This document shows positions 1 through 10,332 of a stretch of 64,000 nucleotides of DNA, piece by piece. Below the pieces are notes generated by a model. It was not told the origin of the DNA, ran no database searches, and was given only the letters and a program-made list of their open reading frames with translations. Source of the stretch: Bartonella apihabitans (GTDB lineage: Bacteria; Pseudomonadota; Alphaproteobacteria; Rhizobiales; Rhizobiaceae). Where the stretch lies: positions 744,001 to 808,000 of the forward strand of contig NZ_CP132387.1 of the NCBI RefSeq assembly GCF_030758755.1. The letters run 5' to 3'. The number at the start of each line of letters is the position of its first letter. Position 1 is the first letter of the stretch. The translations under genes were made by a program, and so were the position numbers.

Positions 1-1
1 T

Positions 2-952
2 GCATTGGACGTTCTCTATTTCAGTTATGACGAAATTGTTGCTTTGGCACTTGAATGTATGGAAGATTGTCCCGTTATCAACACACCACTTAGACAATTG
101 ACCGATCTTTTTCCGGATTTGCTAACGACTGTGACAGCCGTCAAACGAGGAAAGAAACTTTTCATTGCCCATGCCGATACGGAATTGAAAGTGGGGGATA
201 TCACTTATCTAGTCGCTTCACGCAGTCAGGTGCGCCGCGCTTTGGGACTGTTCGGTCATGATGAGCAGGCAGCAAACCGCATCATTATCGCAGGCGGTGG
301 TCATATCGGACTTTATGTTGCCCGGGCAATGGAAAAACGTCAACACAAGGCGAGGTTACGTATTATTGAAGCGGATAAAGCGCGGGCGCTTGCTATTACC
401 GATCAATTGGACCGTACAGTTGTGCTGAATGGCAGTGCCCTTGATCCGGCGATTTTGCAGGAGGCCAATGTCGAACAGGCCGATCTGATCGTAACATTGA
501 CCAATCAGGATCAGGTCAATGTGCTGAGTGCTATCATGGCCAAAATGTTTGGCTGCAAGTCGAATATGGTTCTCATTAACAATATTGCTTTTCAGGAATT
601 TACCAGAACTGTCGGCATTGATTCCCATCTTAATCCGCGTAGCGTTACAATTTCAAAAGTGCTTCAACAGATGCGTAGAGGGCGTATTCGCTCGGTCTAT
701 TCGGTGTCGAACGGAGAAGCCGAAATTATCGAAGCAGAAGCTATGCAGACGTCTCCGCTTGTCGGAAAGCCATTGTCGGAACTCGAATTACCTGAAGGGT
801 TGCGTATCGGCGCTATTTATCGTGACAATTCGATGATCCGTCCACGGGGGGATACACGTGTTCTTGCAGGCGATATGGTTGTCATTTTTGCAATGGCTGA
901 TGCTGTACGGGATGTCGAACAACTGTTTCGTGTCAGCCTGGAATATTTCTAA
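2..952 (+). CDS. trkA: Trk system potassium uptake protein TrkA (5' truncated by window edge)
   Basis: Peripheral NAD-binding regulatory subunit of the Trk potassium uptake system, acting on the cytoplasmic face of TrkH/TrkG. The reading frame is open to the left edge, so the N-terminal RCK domain is mostly missing; the family is about 458 residues and roughly 316 are present. Visible are the end of the first RCK_C region, then a second Rossmann RCK_N domain with the AGGGHIG dinucleotide-binding loop near residue 97, and a final RCK_C domain ending in SLEYF. In Brucella and rhizobia trkA ends the ntrYX-trkA group and is followed by hfq-hflX; here a glycosyltransferase gene starts 11 bases downstream instead. 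Identification is firm from the protein wording. Confidence 0.93.
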   Translation, partial: ALDVLYFSYDEIVALALECMEDCPVINTPLRQLTDLFPDLLTTVTAVKRGKKLFIAHADTELKVGDITYLVASRSQVRRALGLFGHDEQAANRIIIAGGGHIGLYVARAMEKRQHKARLRIIEADKARALAITDQLDRTVVLNGSALDPAILQEANVEQADLIVTLTNQDQVNVLSAIMAKMFGCKSNMVLINNIAFQEFTRTVGIDSHLNPRSVTISKVLQQMRRGRIRSVYSVSNGEAEIIEAEAMQTSPLVGKPLSELELPEGLRIGAIYRDNSMIRPRGDTRVLAGDMVVIFAMADAVRDVEQLFRVSLEYF

Positions 953-963
953 GAGGTCTTCGA

Positions 964-1782
964 ATGGATATCTGCACTTTCTGGTATGGAGATCGCTTGC
1001 GTCCTATTGATTGGCTGTGCCTTTCGTCAATGGTAATGACCGGTCAACATGTCAAACTTTATAGCCATGGAAATGTGGAAAACGTGCCTGAAGGTGTCGA
1101 GCTTCTTGAGGCGGAACCGATATTGCCGCTTTCGACACTCTACCGGCTTGACCCGAAATTTCCGGATTTCAAACCTATCCGGACAATTGTGCAATTGTCT
1201 GATCTGTTTCGCGTGAGGCTTATGAAAAACCGCGCCGGTGTCTGGCTTGATACCGATGTCTATCTTCTCAAACAATTCCATCCGGAAGAAGGAAAGGTAT
1301 GGCTTGCACGTGAAAATCGTTCGCGTGTGGGTGTTTCTGCACTTTATCTTCCTGCCGACAATCCTATCATCAAGAAATATGATGACTATCTTGAAAGCGG
1401 GCAAATGGTACCGGACTGGCTCGGTTTTCATCGGGGAATATGGATACCGTGGCGTCTCAAAAGGAAAAATTTGCCTGTCGTCCCCGGAAGATTGGGTATT
1501 ACGGTTTTTGGCAATGACGGAATATCGAGGCTTGCCAAAAGATATGGCTTTTTTGGCGAGGCCAAAGAAAAGGAAACTTTTTATTATTGGACCGGTCGTG
1601 ATACCGAACGTATTTTTGATCCTGCTTATGGTCTTGAGCCGCTCAATGATTCACGTTTTATAGGGTTTCATGTTCATAAAAAAGAAAGAACGACCGACCC
1701 TATTAAAGAAGGAAGTTTCTATGACTGGGCAACAAAAAGAATTCCCGGTTTTTTCAAGATAGTTGAACAGCAAAAAAAATAG
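964..1782 (+). CDS. Glycosyltransferase with DXD sugar-binding region (GT32-like)
   Basis: 272-residue protein with no signal peptide, probably a cytoplasmic or membrane-associated glycosyltransferase. The N-terminal part (FWYGDRLRPIDWLCLSS) and the block around residues 85-100, with a DTD motif inside GVWLDTDVYLL, match the DXD sugar-binding family (GT32, capsular or Gb3-synthase-like), in which the Asp pair binds metal and nucleotide sugar. The donor and acceptor cannot be told. The start is an ATG 11 bases after trkA, preceded by AGAGGTCTTCG, so it may be co-transcribed with trkA. The stop is followed by a 425-base gap. Role in lipo-oligosaccharide or surface glycan assembly is inference. 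Confidence 0.75.
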   Translation: MDICTFWYGDRLRPIDWLCLSSMVMTGQHVKLYSHGNVENVPEGVELLEAEPILPLSTLYRLDPKFPDFKPIRTIVQLSDLFRVRLMKNRAGVWLDTDVYLLKQFHPEEGKVWLARENRSRVGVSALYLPADNPIIKKYDDYLESGQMVPDWLGFHRGIWIPWRLKRKNLPVVPGRLGITVFGNDGISRLAKRYGFFGEAKEKETFYYWTGRDTERIFDPAYGLEPLNDSRFIGFHVHKKERTTDPIKEGSFYDWATKRIPGFFKIVEQQKK

Positions 1783-2207
1783 AAAGTGCTCTCGACCCGA
1801 CTGTCTTGGACTTGAGCCGGCCAGATTATATCATGGTTTTCGGGAAACAATTGCAATGACCGGATTTTAAAATTCAAATCATCAATTTTATATAAAGCCG
1901 TTTGCTGTCGTGTTTTCTGTGCCACGTTAAAACAATTGTAAGTGTTGTTTGTATAAATGTTCCGGCCTTTACTGAAAGACTTGAAGTTGAAGCGGGATGA
2001 GCACATATAAAAGCGCTATTTCAGATGAAGAAATAGCGTATAGTAATCTTCTTGAGATAATTCTCACACAAATCATCCGGTAGCGGTTCCGATGGCCTTG
2101 CGTTTTTAAGGCAAAACAAAAATCTATTGATCTTCTAATGGATTGATATTCTGGTTATAACGACATTTCAGGTCGCAAACGACGATTCGTATAATATGGA
2201 AGTGAAA
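1783..2207. other. Intergenic gap upstream of clpP
   Basis: No convincing gene is visible on either strand. The stretch is AT-rich, contains one 9-bp inverted repeat (see 2014-2038), and must hold the clpP promoter. Short open frames here have no ribosome-binding site and no recognisable protein wording. Confidence 0.5.
2014..2038. terminator. Inverted repeat, possible terminator of the trkA-glycosyltransferase unit
   Basis: CGCTATTTC and GAAATAGCG form a perfect 9-bp stem with a 7-base loop. There is no T-run after it, so a classical intrinsic terminator is not proven; it could also be a protein-binding palindrome upstream of clpP. Confidence 0.35.
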
Positions 2208-2840
2208 ATGAGTGATCCGATCCAGACTGCCCTCAATCTTGTTCCAATAGTTGTGGAACAGACCAATCGCGGCGAACGGTCCTATGATATTTTTTCCCGC
2301 TTGTTGAAGGAAAGAATTGTCTTTATCAATGGCCCGATTGAAGACAGCATGGCAATGCTTGTCTGCGCCCAACTCCTGTTTCTCGAAGCAGAAAATCCGA
2401 AAAAGGAAATCAGCCTCTATATCAATTCTCCCGGTGGCGTTGTCACTTCGGGGATGGCTATTTACGACACGATGCAGTTCATTCGTCCCGCTGTTTCAAC
2501 TCTTTGCATGGGGCAGGCAGCTTCTATGGGGTCGCTTTTATTGACTGCCGGTGCCAAAGGGCATCGTTTTGCATTGCCGAACGCACGCGTTATGGTGCAT
2601 CAGCCTTCCGGCGGCTTTCAGGGGCAGGCTTCGGATATCGAGCGCCATGCGCAAGATATCATAAAAATGAAGCGGCGGCTGAATGAAATTTACGTTCATC
2701 ATACAGGTCAGGATTATGAGACCATCGAACGTACACTCGACCGCGATCATTTCATGACAGCCGATGAAGCGGAAGAATTCGGATTGATTGATGAGGTCAT
2801 CCAATATCGTGCCGAGGCCGAAGAAGAACAGAGCGACTAA
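2208..2840 (+). CDS. clpP: ATP-dependent Clp protease proteolytic subunit ClpP
   Basis: Serine protease core of ClpXP and ClpAP, a cytoplasmic tetradecamer. The start at MSDPIQ is chosen because GGAAG lies five bases upstream and the family begins there; an ATG 12 bases earlier gives MEVK and fits less well. The product is 210 residues, normal for the family. The catalytic triad is visible: Ser106 in [10 protein letters not shown], His131 in MVHQPSGG and Asp180 in LDRDHFMTA. clpX follows 238 bases later behind a strong hairpin, so the two genes probably have separate promoters. ClpA, the alternative unfoldase, is encoded at 47745. Confidence 0.97.
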   Translation: MSDPIQTALNLVPIVVEQTNRGERSYDIFSRLLKERIVFINGPIEDSMAMLVCAQLLFLEAENPKKEISLYINSPGGVVTSGMAIYDTMQFIRPAVSTLCMGQAASMGSLLLTAGAKGHRFALPNARVMVHQPSGGFQGQASDIERHAQDIIKMKRRLNEIYVHHTGQDYETIERTLDRDHFMTADEAEEFGLIDEVIQYRAEAEEEQSD

Positions 2841-2850
2841 AATTTACGAG

Positions 2851-2917
2851 ATCGGGTAGCGGCTGTTTCAATATTTTTTGAAACAATAAGCCATCAAATC
2901 GCCGCTTCCCGATTTTT
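2851..2917 (+). terminator. Nested-hairpin terminator after clpP
   Basis: An outer stem (ATCGGG.AGCGGC with GCCGCT.CCCGAT) encloses an inner stem (TGTTTCAA with TTGAAACA), and the outer arm is followed by TTTTT. This is a strong intrinsic terminator candidate directly after the clpP stop. Confidence 0.75.
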
Positions 2918-3078
2918 AGTAAAAAATAACGTTTAGCGTTTACATGTTTTAGGGGGGGAAAGCGGTTACATAGATGGCCGTAATTTTGATTTGTTTTAGT
3001 TTCTTGATGGAATGGGCTTGAAAAGTTTAACCGAAAAGGCAAAATATTTCATGCAATTCGGGCGAAAGGATAAAGGAA

Positions 3079-4353
3079 ATGAGCAAAATTGGTAATAACG
3101 GGGGCGATTCGAAGAATACGCTTTATTGCTCATTCTGCGGCAAAAGTCAGCATGAGGTGCGTAAGCTTATCGCTGGACCCACGGTGTTCATTTGCGACGA
3201 ATGTGTCGAGCTTTGTATGGATATTATCCGTGAGGAAAATAAATCTTCCGGAGTGAAAGCACGTGATGGCGTTCCGACACCGCAGGAAATCATGGCTGTT
3301 CTTGATGATTATGTTATCGGGCAGTCGCATGCTAAGCGTGTTCTGGCAGTTGCTGTCCATAATCATTACAAACGTTTGGCAAACCAGTCGAAAAGCAATG
3401 ATATCGAATTGTCGAAATCGAATATTCTGCTGGTCGGACCGACAGGCTGCGGTAAAACTTATCTGGCCCAAACACTTGCCAGAATTATTGACGTGCCGTT
3501 TACAATGGCCGATGCAACCACTTTGACCGAGGCCGGCTATGTCGGTGAGGATGTCGAGAATATTATTCTGAAGCTGTTGCAAGCTGCCGATTACAATGTC
3601 GAGCGGGCACAACGCGGCATCGTGTATATTGACGAGGTGGATAAGATTTCGCGTAAATCCGATAATCCCTCCATCACACGTGATGTTTCGGGCGAAGGTG
3701 TCCAGCAAGCATTGTTGAAGATTATGGAAGGTACGGTTGCGTCGGTTCCCCCGCAGGGTGGTCGCAAACATCCGCAGCAAGAATTTTTACAGGTTGATAC
3801 AACCAATATCCTGTTTATTTGCGGCGGTGCATTTTCCGGCCTTGAAAAAATTATCTCTGCACGTGGAGAAAAGACGTCGATCGGGTTCGGTGCCACAGTC
3901 AAAGCACCGGATGAACGCCGCATTGGCGAGATCTTCCATGATCTCGAACCGGAAGATCTGTTGAAATTCGGTCTAATTCCGGAATTTGTCGGACGTCTGC
4001 CGGTTATAGCAACTTTGGAAGATCTGGATGTGGATGCATTGGTTCAAATCCTGTCGCAGCCGAAAAATGCATTGGTTAAACAATATCAGCGCTTATTCGA
4101 AATGGAAGATGTCAAATTGACATTCCATGATGATGCATTACGGGCAATTGCCAATAAAGCTATCGAGCGGAAGACCGGCGCACGCGGATTGCGTTCAATC
4201 ATGGAAAAGATTTTGCTGGATACGATGTTCGAACTTCCTACATTGGAAGGTGTTCAGGAAGTGGTCATTTCAAGTGATGTCGTAGAAGGTAAAGCGCGTC
4301 CGCTTTACATCTATGCCGAGCGGGACCATTCCAAGGAAAATGCATCTGCTTGA
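3079..4353 (+). CDS. clpX: ATP-dependent Clp protease ATP-binding subunit ClpX
   Basis: AAA+ unfoldase that recognises substrates and feeds them to ClpP. 424 residues, full length. The N-terminal zinc-binding domain has four cysteines (about C17, C20, C39, C42); Walker A GPTGCGKT is near residues 120-127 and Walker [10 protein letters not shown] near 188; the sensor and C-terminal AAA small domain follow. The ATG is preceded by AAAGGATAAAGGAA, a good ribosome-binding site. Order clpP-clpX-lon-hup is the standard alphaproteobacterial arrangement. The gene is intact, unlike lon downstream. Confidence 0.97.
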   Translation: MSKIGNNGGDSKNTLYCSFCGKSQHEVRKLIAGPTVFICDECVELCMDIIREENKSSGVKARDGVPTPQEIMAVLDDYVIGQSHAKRVLAVAVHNHYKRLANQSKSNDIELSKSNILLVGPTGCGKTYLAQTLARIIDVPFTMADATTLTEAGYVGEDVENIILKLLQAADYNVERAQRGIVYIDEVDKISRKSDNPSITRDVSGEGVQQALLKIMEGTVASVPPQGGRKHPQQEFLQVDTTNILFICGGAFSGLEKIISARGEKTSIGFGATVKAPDERRIGEIFHDLEPEDLLKFGLIPEFVGRLPVIATLEDLDVDALVQILSQPKNALVKQYQRLFEMEDVKLTFHDDALRAIANKAIERKTGARGLRSIMEKILLDTMFELPTLEGVQEVVISSDVVEGKARPLYIYAERDHSKENASA

Positions 4354-4547
4354 TTTTTCAAGTGGTCGGACAATAAAATCCGAAATCCTATGCATTTAAA
4401 ATATCGGGCGAACCTGTCTTTCGTTATCGCGCAGCTCTTGATTTATAGGTGGTGAACCACCACCTAATCCCTTTGTGCGTAGGCATCTGCTTAATGTGAG
4501 GGGTGCCGACGTTGCAAACGAGCCCAAGGCTCCAGAAAGGAAATGTT

Positions 4548-6974
4548 ATGCAACATGATTTAGAGAAGACGGCGGATGTCGGCAGTAAGCTTTATGCTGT
4601 TTTGCCGCTTCGTGATATTGTTGTCTTCCCCCATATGATTGTGCCGCTATTCGTTGGTCGCGAAAAATCCATTCGTGCTCTTGAAGAGGCGATGGGTCAG
4701 GATAAGCAGATCCTTCTGGCTACCCAGAAGAATGCTTCGGATGATGATCCGAAGGCCGACGACATTTATGATGTTGGTACATTAGCAAATGTACTGCAGC
4801 TTTTGAAATTGCCGGACGGAACTGTCAAGGTTCTGGTCGAAGGTGTAAAGCGCGCCAAAATCACCGGTTTTTCGGATAATCCGGATTATCATCAAGCTTA
4901 TGCAACACCACTTGATGAGCCGGAAGAAGACAAGGTCGAGATCGAGGCATTGATGCGTTCGGTCATCTCGGACTTTGAAAACTATGTGAAATTGAACAAG
5001 AAGATTTCTCCGGAAGTCATTGGTGCTGTCAGCCAGATAGATGACGCAACGAAACTTGCCGATACGGTCGCTTCACATCTGGCAATCAAGCTTTCAGAAA
5101 AACAGGAAATGCTTGCATTATTGTCTGTTCGCGAAAGACTTGAAAAAGCACTTGCCTTTATGGAAGGCGAGATTTCTGTCTTGCAAGTTGAAAAACGGAT
5201 ACGTTCGCGCGTTAAACGGCAAATGGAAAAAACCCAACGCGAATATTATCTTAATGAGCAGATGAAGGCTATTCAGAAAGAATTGGGCGATGGCGAAGAT
5301 GGCCACGACGAAATTTCTGAATTGGAAGAACGCATCAAGAAAACGAAATTGTCGAAGGAAGCCCGTGAAAAGGCAGAAGGTGAAGTCAAGAAACTTCGCA
5401 ATATGTCTCCTATGTCGGCTGAAGCGACAGTGATACGTAATTATCTTGATTGGCTCCTTGGTATCCCGTGGGGCAAAAAATCCAAGATCAAGAATGACCT
5501 TAACTATGCTGAAAAAGTTATGGATGAGGAACATTTCGGTCTTGAGAAAGTCAAAGAACGTATTGTCGAATATCTTGCCGTTCAAAGCCGTGCAGCCAAA
5601 GTAAAAGGGCCAATTATTTGTCTCGTTGGACCGCCCGGAGTTGGTAAGACATCACTTGCCCGTTCGATAGCCAAAGCGACCGGACGTGAATATGTGCGTA
5701 TGTCTTTAGGCGGAGTGCGTGATGAAGCGGAAATTCGTGGTCATCGTCGTACCTATATCGGATCTATGCCCGGCAAAATCATCCAGTCGATGAAAAAGGC
5801 GAAGAAAAATAACCCGCTCTTTCTACTCGATGAGATTGACAAGATGGGGCAGGATTTCAGAGGTGATCCGTCATCGGCATTACTCGAAGTGCTTGATCCT
5901 GAACAGAATAACACCTTTATGGATCACTATCTCGAGGTCGAATATGACCTTTCGGACGTTATGTTCGTGACAACTGCCAATACGTTGAATATTCCAGAGC
6001 CTTTAATGGATCGTATGGAGATCATTCGTATTGCCGGTTACACCGAAGAAGAGAAAATGGAAATTGCCAAACGCCATCTTCTCCCGAAGGTCATGAAAGA
6101 ACATTCGCTTTCGAAGAAAGAGTTTGTTGTAACTGACGAAGCGATCCGCTCGATCATTCAATATTATACGCGCGAGGCAGGGGTTCGCGGGCTTGAACGC
6201 GAATTGATGAAACTTGCACGCAAGGCAGTGACGGAGATTGTCAAGAAAGAAAAGAAGTCGGTCAAGGTTGATGACAGCAATATCGACGAGTTTCTTGGCG
6301 TCAAGATATTCCGTTACGGTCAGATTGAAGGCGAAGATCAGGTCGGTGTCGTTACCGGACTGGCATGAACCGAGGTCGGTGGTGAATTGCTCACGATTGA
6401 AGGCGTTATGATGCCGGGTAAAGGCCGTATGACAGTTACCGGTAATTTGCGCGATGTCATGAAGGAGTCAATTTCGGCTGCTGCATCCTATGTCCGCTCG
6501 CGGGCTGTGGATTTTGGTATCGAACCTCCTCTGTTCGAACGCCGTGATATCCACGTTCACGTTCCCGAGGGTGCAACACCAAAAGACGGTCCGTCAGCCG
6601 GTGTTGCCATGGTAACGGCAATTGTTTCGGTTCTGACCGGTATACCTGTCCACAAGGATATCGCGATGACTGGCGAAATTACGTTGCGTGGCCGGATTTT
6701 GCCGATTGGCGGGCTGAAAGAGAAATTGCTTGCAGCATTACGCGGCGGTATCAAGAAGGTACTCATTCCTGAAGAGAATGCGAAAGACCTTGTCGATATT
6801 CCTGATAATGTCAAAAACAACATGGAAATTGTTCCGGTAAGTTTTGCAAGTGAAGTTCTTGATCATGCACTTGTTCGTCGCCCCGAACCGATTGAATGGG
6901 TAGAACCTGCAAATCCGCCGGTTACCAACAATATATCAAGTGATGAGGATGGCGTTACTTCTATAGCCCACTGA
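4548..6974 (+). CDS. lon: Lon protease, interrupted by an in-frame TGA at a conserved Trp codon
   Basis: ATP-dependent AAA+ serine protease for damaged and regulatory proteins. The start at MQHDLEK follows GAAAGGAAATGTT. Read through the TGA the product is 808 residues, the expected length. The N-terminal LAN domain, the AAA+ module with Walker [10 protein letters not shown] (about residue 360), and the C-terminal protease with PKDGPSAG (catalytic Ser near 683) and GGLKEK (Lys near 723) are all in one frame. Codon 607 (6366-6368) is TGA where Lon proteins have Trp in GLAWTEVGG. As written, translation stops at 606 residues and loses the protease active site. The rest is undamaged, so a single G-to-A change or a base-call error is the simplest reading. 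Confidence 0.93.
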
Positions 6975-7009
6975 ATCACAAGTCAGTAATGACATATACA
7001 AACATTGAG

Positions 7010-7045
7010 AAAAGGCAGTTTAGACTGCCTTTTCTTGTTATTTTC
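7010..7045 (+). terminator. Terminator after lon
   Basis: AAAAGGCAGT and ACTGCCTTTT form a 10-bp stem with a TTAG loop, followed by a T-rich tail (TTTTCTTGTTATTTTC). Good intrinsic terminator 35 bases after the lon stop. Confidence 0.8.
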
Positions 7046-7213
7046 GTTTTTCAATTGTGAATTACGTTATTTTTTCCGTGAATAACTGTGATTATCCCGA
7101 AGATTTAGGCTTTTTTTTTTAAATTTGGCTTCTGTTTGCCATAGTTTTCAATAAACTCGCTCGCAACCGGTGGAATCACTATTGTCCGGTAATAGAAAGA
7201 AAGGAATTATCCA

Positions 7214-7492
7214 ATGAATAAGAACGAATTGGTCAGCTCTGTCGCTGAAAAAGCCGGCATCACAAAAACTCAAGCGGCTTCAGCCGTAGATGCATTTATT
7301 GCTTCTGTCACCGATGCTTTGAAAGATGGCGGTGATGTTCGTCTTCCCGGTTTCGGTTCATTTGAAGTTTCCCACCGTGCTGCCACGAAAGGACGCAACC
7401 CTTCAACAGGCGTAGAAATCACCATTCCTGCCCGCAATGTTCCTAAGTTCTCGGCTGGCAAAGGTTTAAAAGACGCCGTCAACAACAAATAA
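7214..7492 (+). CDS. hupB: DNA-binding protein HU
   Basis: Histone-like nucleoid protein of 92 residues. It begins [18 protein letters not shown] and carries the HU/IHF DNA-binding arm with GRNPSTG near residues 60-66, plus the usual FGSFEV core. It has its own terminators on both sides, so it is probably transcribed alone and highly; AGAAAGAAAGGAATTATCC precedes the ATG. HU next to lon is conserved in alphaproteobacteria. HU rather than IHF is chosen because it lacks the longer IHF-alpha/beta wording. Confidence 0.96.
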   Translation: MNKNELVSSVAEKAGITKTQAASAVDAFIASVTDALKDGGDVRLPGFGSFEVSHRAATKGRNPSTGVEITIPARNVPKFSAGKGLKDAVNNK

Positions 7493-7508
7493 TTCATTGC
7501 CATAGTTT

Positions 7509-7542
7509 AAAAGCCCGGTCTTGTCTTGAGTGCCGGGCTTTT
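7509..7542 (+). terminator. Terminator after hupB, possibly bidirectional
   Basis: AAAAGCCCGG and CCGGGCTTTT form a 10-bp stem. It lies between hupB and the convergent YrbL-like gene, and with A-run and T-run flanks it can serve both strands. Confidence 0.85.
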
Positions 7543-7559
7543 CATTGTCTTCTTGACGG

Positions 7560-8192
7560 CTATTTGCGGTTTTTCAAGTCAAGAAATGGCGCCAGTGCGT
7601 CAATGAATTCCTGAAGTTCGTGAATATTTTTTGCCCGGTTATATTTTTGACACCATGCGCGCAATGGAAATAGTCCGGTTTCCCCGATGCCATCTATGAG
7701 AACAAGGGTGGATTTGCCGTTTCTCGAGCTCAGTAATATATTATCGAATTTCAGATCGTAGCAGATAATGCTGGTGGTTTTTACCCAGTGAATGAAATCT
7801 TCAATTTCTTGACGATATTTTGGAATATCATTCTGGTAATGGCCAAAAGGCTTTGCATAATTTCCCGACGAATCCTTTTCAGCTTTGACAAGTAATCCCC
7901 AACCTATGTCAGTTGAAACGATTCCGGCAATCTGCATCAGATGTTTTTCATTTTCTGCCATATCGGGATCGGTAAAATGACGCATATATTCCCGAATTTC
8001 GCGGGTATTGGGCGAGTTGATGTCAATAGCTTTTCTTAATTGTCGTAGACGCGAAAAACCGCCGATTTTTTTACGCCATGCGGGCGAGGGAATTTTTATC
8101 AGATAGTCCGGATTTTGTTCATTGATGTATACCGAGCGGGTTAGTCCTTCAAACAACGGTGTTTTATCTGACAAGGTAAGGATATGTTTCAT
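7560..8192 (-). CDS. YrbL-family protein (PhoP regulatory network protein, kinase-like fold)
   Basis: 210-residue cytoplasmic protein. Near the C-terminus it has ICYDLKFDNILL followed by VLIDGIGE, which resemble the catalytic loop (D-x-K-x-x-N) and the metal-binding D of protein-kinase-like folds; this matches the YrbL family. YrbL was named as a PhoP-regulated gene in enterobacteria and its molecular function is not established. In this family the N-terminus usually begins with a Leu-Ser segment and a GLTRSVYIN-like glycine loop, both present here. It stands apart from gph by about 60 bases and is convergent with hupB. No PhoP box was recognised upstream. A role as a small kinase is inference. 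Confidence 0.75.
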   Translation of the reverse strand: MKHILTLSDKTPLFEGLTRSVYINEQNPDYLIKIPSPAWRKKIGGFSRLRQLRKAIDINSPNTREIREYMRHFTDPDMAENEKHLMQIAGIVSTDIGWGLLVKAEKDSSGNYAKPFGHYQNDIPKYRQEIEDFIHWVKTTSIICYDLKFDNILLSSRNGKSTLVLIDGIGETGLFPLRAWCQKYNRAKNIHELQEFIDALAPFLDLKNRK

Positions 8193-8251
8193 TGCGACTT
8201 CACCTCACTTTGTGCAAGGCCGTTAGATTTACTGTTACAGTTCCCGAAACG

Positions 8252-8926
8252 TCACATCATGCATCCGGCGACCAATTGCGGGGTCAATTCATCGTAATGG
8301 CTGATTATTTTGGTCGGATTGAATGTACTGACCGGCTTGTCGGTATAACCGAAATCGACTGCTATAACGGGAATGTCAGCACTTTGTGCCGCAAGGATGT
8401 CGGTCTGGCTATCACCGACCATAACTGCTTTATCGGGCGAACAGCCGGCGCGTTCGATGGTAGAAAGAATGTGTCGGGCATCCGGTTTATGATAGGCAAA
8501 TGTGTCTCCGCCGACAATCGTTACAAAACGATCTGCTTCACCCATTCCTTCCAAGAGGTGACGGGCCAAATTTTCATATTTGTTGGTGCAAACGGCGAGC
8601 TTGTATCCCGCATCGGAAAGTTTTGTGAGTGCCTTGTCAACGCCTTCGAAAAATTGTGTCTTTCCCGGCATATTTTCTTCATAATGACGCATAAATACGG
8701 AAAGCAACTGTTCGACATGCGTATTATCCGGTTTGATGTTCTGGAAACTGAGCGCACGTTCTATCATAATACGTCCGCCCATGCCGACAAGACGACGAAT
8801 GTCAACAGGCTCGAACGTTTTGAGGCCCTCTTGCGCAAGACAGAAATTGAGGCTGTCGAGCAAATCCGGCGCGGAATCAACAAGTGTTCCGTCAAGGTCA
8901 AAGACAACGATAGGCGTGTTACTCAC
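8252..8926 (-). CDS. gph: Phosphoglycolate phosphatase (HAD superfamily)
   Basis: HAD phosphatase that removes 2-phosphoglycolate. The nucleophile motif [15 protein letters not shown] is at the N-terminus, the [10 protein letters not shown] motif II (Thr/Asn) is in the middle, and [11 protein letters not shown] motif IV is toward the C-terminus, with a helical cap between. A GTG start at 8924-8926 is preferred: GAGGAG lies seven bases upstream and the GTG overlaps the trmFO stop as GTGA, which indicates translational coupling. An ATG 33 bases further up would give an 11-residue longer protein but lacks that spacing. About 224 residues, normal for Gph. Confidence 0.88.
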   Translation of the reverse strand: MSNTPIVVFDLDGTLVDSAPDLLDSLNFCLAQEGLKTFEPVDIRRLVGMGGRIMIERALSFQNIKPDNTHVEQLLSVFMRHYEENMPGKTQFFEGVDKALTKLSDAGYKLAVCTNKYENLARHLLEGMGEADRFVTIVGGDTFAYHKPDARHILSTIERAGCSPDKAVMVGDSQTDILAAQSADIPVIAVDFGYTDKPVSTFNPTKIISHYDELTPQLVAGCMM

Positions 8927-10332
8927 TGAAGTTTCTCCTCGTTCAACCATTTTTCGCAATCGGCAAGCGCGCGTTTTGTCAAAGCCTGTTTTTTAGCCAG
9001 TATTTTTTCTTTGCCGCGTAAACGTTTGCCTTCCGGTTTTTCAACCTCGACAGGCGGAAACAAACCGAAATTGATATTCATCGGCTGGAAGGATTGTTTG
9101 CCACCATCGTCGCTCATTATATGACCCCGTGTTATATGATTAAGCAACGCCCCGAATGCCGTCGTGAGCGGCGGTATGACAGGTTCCTTTCCCTTATAGT
9201 CAGCCGCAGCAAAACGACCTGCCAAAAGCCCGATTGCGGCCGATTCAACATAGCCTTCACATCCGGTCATTTGGCCGGCAAAGCGCAAGCTTTCGCGTTT
9301 TTTAAGCCGTAATGTTTCGTCAAGCAAGACAGGCGAATTGAGATAGGTGTTGCGGTGGATTCCGCCGAGCCGCGCAAATTCGGCATCTTCAAGCCCCGGA
9401 ATTGAGCGAAAAATGCGCGTTTGTTCGCCATATTTCAGCTTGGTCTGAAAGCCGACCATATTATAGAGCGTGCCAAGCGCATTGTCTTGTCTCAACTGTA
9501 CAATAGCATAAGCTTTTACAGTCGGATTATGTGCATTGGTAAGTCCCATGGGCTTCATCGGACCGTGACGCAAGGTTTCGGGACCACGCTCGGCCATTAC
9601 CTCAATAGGAAGACAGCCATCAAAATAAGGTACGTTTTCAAATTCATGAAATTCGATTTTTTCCCCGTCTGTCAGCGCTTGTACGAAGTGCTCATATTGT
9701 TCCTTGTCGAGCGGACAATTAATATAATCTTTGCCGGTACCGCCTGGCCCGACTTTGTCATAGCGGGACTGATACCAACAAATATCCATATTGATACTGT
9801 CCCTATAAACGATAGGCGCAATTGCATCGTAGAATGATAATGAATTGGCTCCGGTAATGTCTACAATTGCTTCTGCGAGACGAGGGGATGTCAAAGGTCC
9901 CGTTGCGATAATTACATTCCCCCATTCTTTTGGCGGGAGTGTCACAAGTTCGCTGCGGTCAACACTGATCAGGGAATGATTTTCAATTTTATTGGTGATT
10001 GTTTTTGAAAATCCTTCACGATCAACAGCAAGTGCGCTGCCTGCCGGAACCTGATGTTCGTCAGCCACTTTCATAATAAGCGAATGGGCAAGCCGCATTT
10101 CGGCGTGAAGGAGCCCCACGGCATTTGTTGAAGCATCGTCGGAACGAAATGAATTGGAACAGACGAGTTCCGCCAGATTTCCAGTTTTATGAGCGGGCGT
10201 GTTTTCGACCGGCCTCATTTCATGCAAAATAACCGGAATACCGGCTTCGGCTATTTGCCACGCAGCCTCGCTGCCGGACAGACCGCCGCCAATAACATGG
10301 ACTGGCTTCATAGAAAAATTCGACATCATCAT
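8923..10332 (-). CDS. trmFO: Methylenetetrahydrofolate-tRNA-(uracil-5-)-methyltransferase TrmFO
   Basis: Folate- and FAD-dependent enzyme that makes 5-methyluridine at tRNA position 54. 469 residues. The FAD-binding Rossmann motif [13 protein letters not shown] sits at residues 13-25, followed by the TrmFO-typical HEMRP and [12 protein letters not shown] segments; the C-terminal part with [20 protein letters not shown] (split across the family signature) and [10 protein letters not shown] is diagnostic. Three consecutive ATG codons open the frame; the first is kept but the ribosome-binding site is weak, and an internal Met at position 8 is possible. It shares a GTGA overlap with gph, so the two are likely one transcript. 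Confidence 0.94.
   Translation of the reverse strand: MMMSNFSMKPVHVIGGGLSGSEAAWQIAEAGIPVILHEMRPVENTPAHKTGNLAELVCSNSFRSDDASTNAVGLLHAEMRLAHSLIMKVADEHQVPAGSALAVDREGFSKTITNKIENHSLISVDRSELVTLPPKEWGNVIIATGPLTSPRLAEAIVDITGANSLSFYDAIAPIVYRDSINMDICWYQSRYDKVGPGGTGKDYINCPLDKEQYEHFVQALTDGEKIEFHEFENVPYFDGCLPIEVMAERGPETLRHGPMKPMGLTNAHNPTVKAYAIVQLRQDNALGTLYNMVGFQTKLKYGEQTRIFRSIPGLEDAEFARLGGIHRNTYLNSPVLLDETLRLKKRESLRFAGQMTGCEGYVESAAIGLLAGRFAAADYKGKEPVIPPLTTAFGALLNHITRGHIMSDDGGKQSFQPMNINFGLFPPVEVEKPEGKRLRGKEKILAKKQALTKRALADCEKWLNEEKLQ

Noticed and set aside
4428..4475. RpoH (heat-shock) promoter upstream of lon
   Set aside because: A CTTG and an AGGTGGT-GA-ACCACCACCT inverted repeat are present, but the -10 element is at the wrong spacing for the alphaproteobacterial RpoH consensus.
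6366..6368. Genetic code change with UGA read as Trp
   Set aside because: TGA ends many intact genes here (for example trmFO, tsf, fabZ neighbour lpxD, rseP), TGG is used elsewhere for Trp, and the only tRNA-Trp in view has anticodon CCA. One codon is not enough to support recoding.
8192..8929. Plus-strand frame across gph
   Set aside because: Overlaps the clear HAD motifs of gph on the minus strand and has no family wording or upstream signal.
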